Assembly (NCBI GenBank): GCA_022605955.1
Contig: JAKCOZ010000008.1
Coordinates: 23,313,083-23,377,082, forward strand
DNA from: Rallus limicola
Taxonomy: Eukaryota > Chordata > Aves > Gruiformes > Rallidae
DNA: 64,000 nucleotides
Direction of reading: 5' to 3'
A model generated the notes under the pieces. The model searched no databases. It was given only the letters and a program-made list of their open reading frames with translations, and was not told the origin of the DNA. The translations under genes were made by a program, and so were the position numbers. Shown here in pieces: positions 26,217 through 37,400 of the stretch (its first letter is position 1; each line of letters begins with the position of its first letter).

Positions 26217-26384
26217 TCCATGAATGAACACTTTGCAGGCTCACCCAAGCCTTCTGCCACATTCTGTAAGATGCAGATGTCCTGTCTACATTAGACCATT
26301 TGAAGCCAAGAGACCCAAGTCAAAGATATCCCAGAAGGGTACAACATTGCTAATGGATCAGAGGATCATCATCAGGCTAGGCTT
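26217..26384 (-). other. Candidate noncoding exon (splice-flanked), unproven
   Basis: On the - strand the acceptor tract GACTTTCCTTCTCAG ends at 26,385. The donor GTAAGTCT begins at 26,216 after TGGA. The 168-nt interval has stops in all three frames near its 5' end, so it cannot be an internal coding exon. If real it would belong to a noncoding transcript or an untranslated region. The pairing may be chance. Confidence 0.15.
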
Positions 26385-27053
26385 CTGAGAAGGAAAGTCA
26401 GCCTTGCTTGCCGCTCAGAGCAAGTGCATTTTAATGAAGAAAGCTTTTGGGCCCAGCACAGAGAGAAGGGCAATTCTCTGAATGCTAGTATGTTCATCCT
26501 ACTGTTTAAATCAACTATTGCTTCCACACCTTTTGCTGTTATCTGACCAAGAAAAATCTGGCTCATTTCAAAACTTTAGGAGTACATCTTCCTAATTTTC
26601 AGTATGTATTAGCCACACATTTTTATCTAAGCTACGTTCAATTCTATGTTCATTGCTACTTGACCTGTTACATTTGGTTCTAGATTGTATGCCTAAACCA
26701 AGCGCTGTTAGCTTATATATCCTCCTTGTGCATTTTTCTGTATTCCATCATACCTGCCACTTCTGAAGAGGGATTACTTAATTGTGAAGTAAAAGATGAT
26801 TATTTAATATCATAACTAGGAGGAACAGAGTTACATGGTCACAGATTAATAAGTACCTTGACTTTTACTGTTAGCAATTCAATTCATGTTTAACATGCTC
26901 TGTCATCTTCTATAGCAAGGTCCTGAACCCTGGATGGAAGATAGATTACTCTGAGAATTTGTTAATGCCACTGGCATATTTTGATTCCCTCACCCCCTTC
27001 AGTTGGCCTACATCAGATTTTCATCTTCTTCACTAGAGTAATTTGGCCTGGGA

Positions 27054-27067
27054 TTTTTTTTTTTTTT
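27054..27067. repeat. T14 homopolymer run
   Basis: Fourteen consecutive T bases with no recognisable retroposon body on either side. Confidence 0.9.
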
Positions 27068-30000
27068 GCTTACTGAAGTCTATTTTAGTGTCTTGGTGTT
27101 CTAATTCTCATACTTAAAAGATGTAGACAGAAACACTTAAGGAAATTGGAAACATCTCCAATCCCTTCCTGTCATAATCAGTTTTCTGCTTTCTTCTGTA
27201 TACCTTTGAATTACCAGAATGAGAGCACTGATTTTTAGAGGATGAATTTTATTTACAAGTTAGAAAACTCTTGTTTCCTCTCAGTGAACAGAGATGAAAA
27301 CAGGAGCATCTGACCATTTAAGACTATAGTTTCAAAGTTAACATAACCTTTAGAAGAACCTATCACTATCCTACCTACAAATCCATGCTCCCTAAATACT
27401 ATTTGAAGCCCTTTATTGAGGGTGGAAAGGGGTCTTTAAATATCTTGCAGACATTGTCAAAGGATGCAGCCACCTTCAATAGGTTTCACAGTTGAAGCGA
27501 AGGGTGCTTCAGCTATGCAACCCTCTTCCATCCCATTTAATTTCCAGAGACCTTCTGTTGGCCACACAACATCTGGTGCCACAGGCTAACCAATGTAGTA
27601 TTGCTTTTAGCCCCCTTAAAACATGACATTTGTCACTCAAGAGACAGTAAGATTTGTTATTTTACACAAGCTGCCACCTGCACAGAGACACAGCTACCAG
27701 CAGCCTGAGGCACAGCCATTGCTTTCCTTACTTTTCTGGTCATCGCGTCACCTGTTATGCTGCACCTCTGGAAGGAAACCAGATATTTTCCACACATTCT
27801 TTCTTTTTTCCTTGTTTAAATACAGTGATGACCAATTAATTTTCTAATGCAACCATCTAATAGTTAGCTTTTCATCATATGCATTGGAAGTTTCTACAAT
27901 TTGCCAGTTTATACCTCTAGAATGTTTAGTTGTCCTTGACAGCTTTGCATGTGGTGAAGTATTACAATGCTGCTGTTAAATAATATCCTTTTCCTCAAAG
28001 CAAGCTACAGTTTTGGTATATTGTCTGAAGCACTTTCATACAAGGCTTCACCCTAAGTAAATGAACTCTAACTTTGGGGAAAAACAAAGCTACTAGGCTG
28101 ACCAGAATTGAAAATTATACTTCAACTTGCAGAAAGTTCATTGCCTCCTTTACCAGCTCAGGTAAACAGCTACCTGAGGAACTGGTAAGCTATGAAATAA
28201 CACTGCAGTTGACTGTCAGTTTTCAGAAGCAGACCCTACACCACCTAAGTTGTCAAATGTGCTAGATTCCAGTATTTTAAGTTTTATACCCAGAGGAGTA
28301 CTACAAGGAAAGGAAAACAAAAAAATCTTTAAAGTAGACTCCACACCCAGAAGCATTTAGCCCAAAAGTCAGTTTTCAGAAGTGCTGAGAAGAGCAGACA
28401 GGAAAGCAATCATGTAGTATAGTGTTAGGTGAAACACAGCAATTAACGTTTCTTCAGAAAAAAAAAGGTTATGTTCATACTTTGTCCATCCAGATGACAA
28501 GTCCTGTTTAGCTTTCAAGGTTCCATACAGGGAAGCTATTTTTAAGCAACCACTGATCGTTACTTGATTACCCATTACCATATAAGTGAATTAAGAAAAC
28601 AATGCTAAGTATTTAATAAAACATAAAATAGATTAGCAATTAAATGCACAATTGTTCTATTGACTTGTTTTTGGCAAGCTTTCTTAAGAGTTTGAAAAAA
28701 AACCTGTATAAAACTGCTGTTTATAGCATTAATTTTGCTTTTTAAAACAGGATAATATTTCATTATTTAATTATATAGAAGGAACTTGAAACATATCATT
28801 AACAAAATAAAAATATAATACTCAATTAGATTGAATGCACAACTTACGTTTATGCTTGAATACTCAAATCTGGAAGACTAATACTTATTATATTCACCAG
28901 TAGCTATAATATGTGGTTGAGAGAAGCAAGTACCATCAGTCCTCACAAGGACTGAACAAGGAGGCTAAATTTAAGACATGCAATTTATGTGCAATGCTCT
29001 CTAACTCCCATTGAAGAGTAAACACAGCATATGAGGTGATTCTGTAATATGCTTCTCATAGCTTATTATTAAAAACATTAAGCCATCAAGGAAGTTCAAT
29101 GCTTGTATTTTTTTTACTGTGCAGATTAAACAAGCCTACACATGCCTCTGGTATCCCATAAATTCACTATATAAAGCCTTTAAAGGTTAAAACCAGGTGT
29201 TCAAATCTGAAAGAATTATATACAGCAGCATCAGTTAGATATAGTCACTCTAATAAAGTGCCTTAAAAATATTTTTTTAATACTAGGTTCTATTAGTAGA
29301 TATTTCCCACTCTTATCTGTGTTCAGTGCTTGCAAGCGCCACTTTTACTTAAAAAGGAGGGGAATCCTTTTATTAGCTGTGATTCTCTATATGTTGGTTC
29401 ACTTAGTTGCGTAATTCTGTTTGTAAAGCTATGGTTTAAGCCTAACAGTACCCACTCACTAGAAACTATGCACTTAAATCCCACTGTCACTGCCTAATTT
29501 CTTGATCAAACTTGATAAATATTGGAGGGCAGATAGAAGCCTGAAGTCATGCACTTTTCCTCTACCAAATTTTTCTTATGCTACTGTTGTGAGCTGCAAT
29601 AGCAAGCTATGGATAACATCACTAAACATGCCAGCTCTTACTACAGGGACCTTCTCACTTATGTTTTCAGCTAGTGTTACACAAGGAAGATAGATACAGG
29701 CATCTGTCTTAACAATGCTAAATAAAATACAGAGGGGCAGCGAGAAAAAACAAAAGAATCTTGGCTTTAATCTTGGCCCCAAGACCAAGTAAGCCTTTTG
29801 GTAAGAGACTTCCACTTACTGAAAGGTCAGGTGCTTACACCATTATCCTTTTTCCCATTATACATCGGGGGAAGAAGTATGTGTTCCATAGGATCAACAG
29901 AAGGGCTCTGCACTGGAAGGAAAGTCCTAGGACATGGTTTATCCATGCAAAGTAGAGCAAGCTGCCATGCTTACAATAGTATCTGTCTACCAAGCCATAG

Positions 30001-30487
30001 GAAGTGCTGAATTGGGGAATTTAATTCACCACCCATCAGACAAAGCTCCCCCATTCTCCCGTGCAGGCATAGGCAGTAACCAGCACACACGGGTTTAGCA
30101 GGCCAGCCTCACTGAGGAGCTGCCAGCATCCTTCCCGTGCCCTGAGCATGGACACAGAGTGCAGCTCCTCACTGCCCGCTCCCACTGGGCAGCTAATGGA
30201 AAAATACGGGGTGGCCCTCTGTCTCTAGAGGCCAGCCAGCCCTATATGGGTACTCCCAAGCAAAGCTCCTCCTTCAGGTTTGTCCCATATCTACGTGGAG
30301 ATGACTTAGAGGGTGTATTATATCATAGTAGATATATTTGGCTCAATGTAGGCATTGACATGAAGAGTACATGAAACACCAGTTCATACATCAGTCATTA
30401 CAACGCCACCAGACCCCTCTGGAACTGCTAACACAACCTGCCTTTGGCGCACTCATCTCAATGGTTAAAGTACAACTGGGTTTGGTT
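27068..30487. other. Unique noncoding DNA, AT-rich core and GC-richer end
   Basis: The interval of about 28,560-29,330 is strongly AT-rich, has no simple-repeat structure, and includes SOX-type (ACAATTGTT-like) and TAATTA-type words. It is a candidate for a conserved regulatory element, by inference only. The interval of about 30,040-30,260 is GC-richer, with roughly six CpG sites. No exon or known repeat is recognisable. Confidence 0.65.
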
Positions 30488-30503
30488 CCCCCCCCCCCCC
30501 CCC
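30488..30503. repeat. C16 homopolymer run
   Basis: Sixteen consecutive C bases, so the - strand carries G16. It is a likely site of length polymorphism. Confidence 0.9.
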
Positions 30504-33500
30504 TCAAGATTTGTTGTTTGCTGCTTAAGTAACAGGCACATACAAGGTTTCTTCACCAAGCTGCACACTACCATATTTGAGCAAGAGTGCTATTACTCAT
30601 GTCACTGAGGTCTGACATGATCATTTTCTTTCCACAAAAACATTTACATCTGTCACAGTAAAGTACCACATGCCACTGAAGTCACCTCCACCACTTCTGA
30701 CTTTCACTTCAGCACAGTAAGAAAGATGAAGTGAACAATGAATATTTGACCCTTATGACCAAGTTTAATTCAACCACATATTCTTGTTCCCTTTTCCTCA
30801 CAGCAACCACTGTTGTGATTTTATGTCTCAGATCCTTCCTCAGGACATCATAGCCATTTGAAGGCCCTTCCAAGATTTCAGCTGATGCTGAACAAACAAG
30901 AGTGACTTCTCCAGGTTCACCAACATGGAGGGATCCAGCATCCCATGCAACACTGACACCCAGTTAAATGTATTTACTGGGGATGAGCAACTATGTTAGA
31001 GGGCAGTGTAAAGTATTTGCCTACAGTCAGGTAATTTTACTTCAGCCTACATTTAGTTTAGCAGTGCAGCTCAGTATTACCAAAGAGCACATAAAGGGAC
31101 TACATCATCCCCAGGCTGAGGACATTCATAACCATCTTTTACTGAAGCACCTCTTACTCAAAAGAGACAGTTGAGCAATTCCCATTTGGAAAGAGTGAGA
31201 CAAAAAAAGAATTATGAAAGCCAAAGTAAATAACTGGCCTAAGCATTGTGCATTATAGTTTATTGTAGCATTTTGACAGCATACATGCATCTGGAAATGT
31301 ATAGATAATTCAGGAAGTGGCAAGACATGAAAAGGTTCATAAATAAAATACAAAAAAACCCAAAGTGTGGCTACCCTGACAATTACAACTCCTGTTTAAC
31401 CAATTAGAAACCTATGAAAGTTTCAAAGAAAATTAATTCGAAAATACCAAAGAGGCAAAAAATATTTAAGAAGGGAAAAAATGCCTAAACAGGGATGCAT
31501 GCTAATATATATTACTATTGGATCATGGCTTAAACCTAGCTTCAAGTCTTCCTTTCCTATAGGGCTCCTCATATTAGTAGGAAAAATGAATTAGTAAGCT
31601 CATCTCCTTTATAAGCCCATGGAATAAGATGTACATAATACCCAACAGTTCCAGTGCGTTTAAACTAGTGGGATTATTTAACTTCGATTTTTAGTGATTA
31701 GTGAACAAGCAGCTTAAAAAGGTAAGCCTTGCTGGACAAACCTAAGTGCCATTTCAATAAACTTTTAATCTCTCTCAACACCTAAGAAAAAGTTATTTCC
31801 TTTTAATCTGAAATCGTGTTATATTTTATAAAGACTGAAAAGAGATGATTTGGTTGACAGCAGAAAAGTAATTTTCCTTTAATATGTTCAACTTTTTTCC
31901 TTTTTCATCCATGGCAGATGCAAGAATAAATACCTCTGAAGACTAGGTGTTCAAGATCAATCTTACCTTTTACCTCTTGTCACAGCACACAAGGACACAT
32001 TGCCTTTTTCTTTTAGCTGCAAAGGATTTCTTGCTACAAGGACATGGTAAGAACTGTTCACAGAAGGAATTATCATCAAAGGAATAATCACATAATGATT
32101 ACAAAATGTGAACATGCAGGCTGGGGCTATCAACATTTGTCCTTGCTCTTAAACTTGCCTTTATTAATAATAAAATACATTATCTAAATTGATTCATAAT
32201 AAAGACAATCTTCCCCACAGGATAAGAATCAAGACAGTTGGTTTCCTTCCCTTTATTCTGTTAGCACAAAAGAAACCCTCTTTCTCCACTGGGTTATTTA
32301 CTAATTGTGAGCAATTAATCATTAGTCTGAGAGTTTATACTATGGGATTTTGAAATATTATAATTAGGAAAAACTGAGCATAACATTTAATTGTTTGGAT
32401 ATATTTTTCTGTACTTGCCAATGTCCTCTGTAGCTGTTTGGTTTTGAATTGGATGCAATTCAAAGAAAGGGGAGCAACAGCAACTAATGCCAGGCTCAGG
32501 TCAGGTCCAATTTCTCTTTGAATATATTGGATAATCATATTCTGTTCCAAACCAAAAATATGTTTAAGCTGGAACAGAACCAGAATGACAGTCTGGGAGA
32601 GCTATTTCACAGTTTAAACACCCTGTTCATCAATAACTGATGAAGAAACACTTAAAAAGGGGATTTTTTGGCACCACATGAAGTGATCGGAATAGAGTGC
32701 AATGCACATTCATTGAATAAATTTACATTATGACATTAATCAACGTGGAGTATTTAGCATGTCCTTAAAAATACAGGACTCAAGAGGAACAGCACAGATA
32801 AGGAGGTGAATCTCAGAAGGTTTGGAGGTTCAGATTAGATAAGCATCCTGAGACCCACTGCTTAACAGTAATTGGTCAGACCCAGAAAACCTGCACGAGT
32901 TGAGCCCCTTCAAGTCATACAGCAGCAGCATTTTTAGGATGTGATTAGAGTTGTGGTTTTTTTCTCGTGGCTCAGTAGCATAAGGTGGACTGAGCAAGAC
33001 ATTGAAAACCTACTTACAAGAACAGCACTCCTGTTGCCCTTATGCTGTACCCACCTAGGATCAGGAGGCAGAGCAAGGTAAGTGTGCAGAGTCTCAGAAA
33101 GTACACCACAAACCTATTTTAGGGGGGTCAGCTCCCTGGTCAAAACATGGCACCCTGTCAGACAAGGGCATTAAATTAGATAGATGAATGCACGAAGATG
33201 CTGTAACATGATTTCAGTTTCACCAGATGGTGGTATTAAGATACTGGAAAAAGCACTAAAACAATGTTTGAGCAATGTTTATTGTTTGCCCCAGTATGTT
33301 TCTTTAAATGCACTGGAGGTATCAGGAATATGAAATGATCCATCTCTTGCTCGTTTAGTGAAAATAATTTTCCAAGATCTGCTGCATGCAGCAAGAACCA
33401 TCAGGTTTGAAGGGAGCATGCCATATGGCAATTCTAATTTAGAGGTCAACTGGGGCAAAGTCCCATGGACTCCAGGGAATACTTTCTCTGAGGGAGAGAA

Positions 33501-33934
33501 GATGCTTCCTATCATGTTTTCAGGGCTATCTTTCCCTGATGAGATACCATTTCTTCAACTATATCTCCTGTGCAGGCCTTTCCATTCACAGTTTGGTCTC
33601 CTCATGACTCACCCTTGGGGGACACACACTGACGGGCATGTTCCCCGCTCTCCCTTCCTCCCCAGACAAATCCTCTTACACATTAACTATTTATCTTGTA
33701 ATTTTTGTTACTGTTCTACCCAGTGTAGATATGTATACATATTTTACATCTCATGTCATACACTACCTCAATACGACATGAAGGGTCTGTTTAAAAAAGT
33801 TATGTAAAGAAGCTGCTTCTTTCCTACTCTAATGTTTTACTCCCATGTGGGTTTATAAACTTGAGTTACTCAAGACAAAAGTCAGGCTCCATTCTGTGGA
33901 AGAACTCCAGTCTTAAAGAAAACCTTCCTGAGAA
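30504..33934. other. Unique noncoding DNA
   Basis: No gene or known repeat is seen. A 149-codon open frame at 33,358-33,807 (+) is a little long for chance, but its peptide lacks any motif I know. A splice-flanked 37-nt interval on - near 33,018-33,054 (donor GTAAGTAGG, acceptor TGATCCTAG) is open in two frames but chance-level. The hairpin at 32,540-32,579 is listed separately. The interval at about 32,640-32,800 is free of simple repeats. Confidence 0.7.
32540..32579. repeat. Inverted repeat, 10-bp arms
   Basis: TTCTGTTCCA at 32,540-32,549 is exactly complementary to TGGAACAGAA at 32,570-32,579, with a 20-nt spacer. The arms are perfect and do not extend further. No function is assigned. 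Confidence 0.85.
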
Positions 33935-34288
33935 CGAAAAGCAACAGAAACAAAGACACCAAGAAAGACATGGAAAGCTACATCTACTTCCCAACCATTC
34001 TTTCTATGCCTACTCGTAATGCAAGAACGACCCTGCTCCCTGAAACCCCAAGAGAAAAATGCATGCACAACAGTCAACGATTGCATCAAACACTGAGAAA
34101 GGAGCGCCACCAAAATACTAAGCACAGCAATGAAGACTTCTTTCAAAAGCCACAGCAGTTTCAGTTCCTGCAAGCACAGCAGAAAAGGAAGATCTTACAT
34201 GTCACGGCACAAGTCTTGACGACATCTGAATCTCGCACACCGCTGACTGGTGGTCACTGGATCCCAGGGGACAGTACTTAATCTTTCG
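33935..34288. other. CpG-retaining patch with an open frame
   Basis: Ten CpG dinucleotides fall within about 354 bp (for example at 33,935, 34,015, 34,105, 34,205, 34,234, 34,241 and 34,287), clearly denser than the flanks. A 103-codon open frame lies at 33,970-34,281 (+). Its translation is rich in Lys, Gln, Arg and Thr and shows no domain. The patch could be a younger insertion, a hypomethylated regulatory element or an exon of an untranslated RNA; the sequence does not decide. Confidence 0.5.
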
Positions 34289-34395
34289 AGTCTAGGTCTT
34301 AATTGCTAAACCATGTGAGGCAGCAAACTCAGCAGCATCAGCACAATGCTCTGCACCACTAAAACACCAGGAAGAGGAGAATCATTTCATATGAG

Positions 34396-34423
34396 AAAAA
34401 AAGAAAAAAAAAAAAAAAGAAAA
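34396..34423. repeat. A-rich simple repeat with G interruptions
   Basis: The 28 bases are A except for two G interruptions, and the tract continues into a short purine stretch. It resembles a decayed poly(A), but no retroposon body or target-site duplication is recognisable beside it. Confidence 0.8.
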
Positions 34424-37400
34424 CCTCCCAAAAGCCAGAAACTGATCACTGGGAAGGGTAGTCAGACAGAAGAGAAAATATTATGGTATCATTTCTACTT
34501 CCTATCACAAACATGTAGCTGTTCAGCAATTACTCAGCAATTGCCAGACAAAGGCAGGCTTTATGTTTTCTTGAAGAAAACACAGGGTAATTATGCCAAG
34601 TTGCCTGAGACACTAGTGTAGCTTGTAACGATTAGGCTCTATAATAATGAATCATCACAGAGGATAGCACTAATCAGCCATAACACCAAACATAAAAGCT
34701 ATTATTCATGCAGCCCTTACACTTATTACTGTATCAATAGTTTGCCTACATAGTTTCCATACTATTATTAAAACCTGTGTGTGTATATACATATTTATTC
34801 ACTCAGCCCACCAGGTCTTCTGACTGGATCTGGTTCAGTTAACTCATTTTATTTCACCTCACCAGTTCTTCCTCAGGAAAGAATACAGCCAAAGCCTACT
34901 AAAAATACAGGTCCTTGTACTTGGAAAGCCCAAGATCTATCAGAGGCAGGGAGACACAAAGCCATTTTTCAAAGGCCTAAGAGCTGGATTGGACTCTAGT
35001 CTGGAAAGTACAAAGGCTGCATATATTACGAGATTACTCTCATTATAGAGGGCACCATAAATCCTGAAGCACAGATAACTAGAGAATTACACTGAAGGGG
35101 AGGAATTCCTGCTAATGTAGTCCTCTGAAGAGTGACTTTGTTTAAAGGGCAAAGCCACATTCCATCTTCTCAGAATCTCAACATCACAGTCAAAATCGCT
35201 CCCAGAGCAGGAAGAGAGTTCTATTTACTGCCCTCTCAAACTCCACAAGAAGCTTGGAATTCAAGCTGGTTAGTTCTAACTTGCAAAAAAGTCTGTAAAC
35301 AGGATAAAACACTTAGGGATTCTTATCACATTTATGCATCTTTTGATCCTGCAGCCCTGAGAGCCCCAAGGAGCATGGGACAGGCCAGGATCTGAAGAGG
35401 CTACTGAGCAGCTGGCCATCACTCAAATCCCATCACCATTTTCACTATTGATCCCATGGCCACAAAACCCAGATTCTTGGTCAGATTTGCAGGCTGACAG
35501 GCTATGCAACACTGTTTAAAGAAATGTAAGAGGCTGCAAGCCTGTAAACATCCAGTCATCAACATCTAGATAGACACTTTAAGACACAAACCCCACAATT
35601 TAAGGGTTCCTTTATTCTTTCTCCACCTGAACTCAGCGCAGTTTGTCATAGCTTGCTGTAAACACTCACTAATGTCTCCACATAATAGAATGATAGAAGA
35701 TAAGACTAAGAATAAAGCGTTAGTGTTTGCAGTTTTATATTAACCTCTTGAATGGCACTTTCTTAAACTGGGTTTGCTGCATAATCCTCTACCTTTGATC
35801 TATACTTAACAACTGCTTTAAAACAAAGGATTCTGTTTTATGTTTTACAATGTGCAAGGCTGATTATAGTAGGCTATGAGTTGTTAGGTGTCTGTCCTCA
35901 GTTATATGCTCAAACATTTAAACATTAAGACAGATATTTGAACTCGTTCATACGTAGTTCATGTTAATAAATCCAGCTGAAAGCCCCAGCATTTTCTAGT
36001 ACATGGGGTGGCTACGCAGTGTCTGAGTCTGTATGAACTAAGATGACACACATTTCTGAAATAGTAACTATTATTCCATCATATTTCTGTATTTTGGTCT
36101 CTCAATTCAATTACATGAGGGCTGTTAGTGTCCTCTTCTGCATGCATTTCTTTACTTACATGCCTCGCAAAAGCAAACTGCCACTTCATGAGAAAGACTA
36201 CACTGATCTTTTTACACCAACCAGCCCTAGGTCACTGTCAGGGCTAAAACAGCCTGTCGCAACAGCCTGAGCTGTGTGCTTGCTCACAGCCCGAGCCAGC
36301 ACTGCCTGCAGATGACAGCAGTGCCCAGCAACTTACAGCACTGTCCTACAGGACCTGTCACCTACAACAACTCAGAAGAGGAACATCTGAAGATGTTGAT
36401 GCTTCTTTGCTATATGGAACAGTGGAAAAGTTTTTTCTCCTTACCTGCTGTTTCAGTGGCACTACAGTCCTTCACCTGTTTTAATTCAGTCCATCGTTCT
36501 GAACAGCTAGTGTTTACAGCAGTGACATACTTTGGGACAGGCATCTCCTTACTTTATGTGCACATATTCCCACAGCACAGTAATAGTCCTGTGCTGAATC
36601 ATGCTATTTTAGGTCCATGAAGATGAATGGGTTACCTTTCTTATGCCATTTCACATGCCAAATTTAACTTTGGGGGTTTTGCTTCACATGATGTAGAATC
36701 TACATCATTCTTGTTCTAGGACTTCTATTATTTAGTTCTTGCTCTACAATTTGATTTAGAGTTTATCAAAACTAGGGGGTTTAAAATATTTTGTTGTGAG
36801 CAGTGTGAGAGTGCTAAACCTTCATAATAACAAAATTCAAAGATGGGTGGTGGCTTAACCTTCCGTATCTGAGTCAGGGTGTTTGACAGACTTACTTTGT
36901 AAAGTAAGAAATAGTTTAGATTCAGTCCAAAGTGAGAAAAGTTCCAGTTTAGGCCATGAGCAAGTACTGGCTGTTTGAAAGAAGCAGCAAAAATAAGAAC
37001 TAACCTCAGTACTTCAGGTATGTCTTGGGTCTCTTCCACTCCCAATTCTGGATGTTCAAAAGAACAGAATAGTCTGAAAAATTGAGTCAGTGATGTGTGC
37101 ACTAAAGAGTTTTCTTTCTTGAATTCTGACCCCCACATGCTAACAAATTCGTATTTTGATAAATAAAGCAAACAAAACATCCTATTAAATATTATCTGGT
37201 AACAAGCATGGGACAGGATACTCAAAGGTAACTGTGTAGCTTCTTTCTAAAGAGACAAGCAGACAGCTCAAAGAGAACACAGGAATAGGGGCTCTATTAT
37301 TTACACTTTTTTATGACCCAAAGTTTTTCAACAACTTTCTCCAAGAGGGCAATAAAGGTTAACCTCCCATTTTCGGTATCTTTTGCACAGCATCTATTTC

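Larger units (their letters stand above)
23876..27053. other. Unique noncoding DNA with a C-rich tract
   Basis: No coding gene is seen. A small near-palindrome GGGGTTC-T-GAACCCC lies near 24,537-24,551. The C-rich tract at 25,271-25,292 is listed separately. A splice-flanked but noncoding interval at 26,217-26,384 (-) is listed separately. The remainder shows nothing I can name. Confidence 0.7.

Noticed and set aside
34396..34423. Poly(A) tail of a processed pseudogene
   Set aside because: No recognisable coding or SINE body upstream, and no flanking target-site duplication was noticed.
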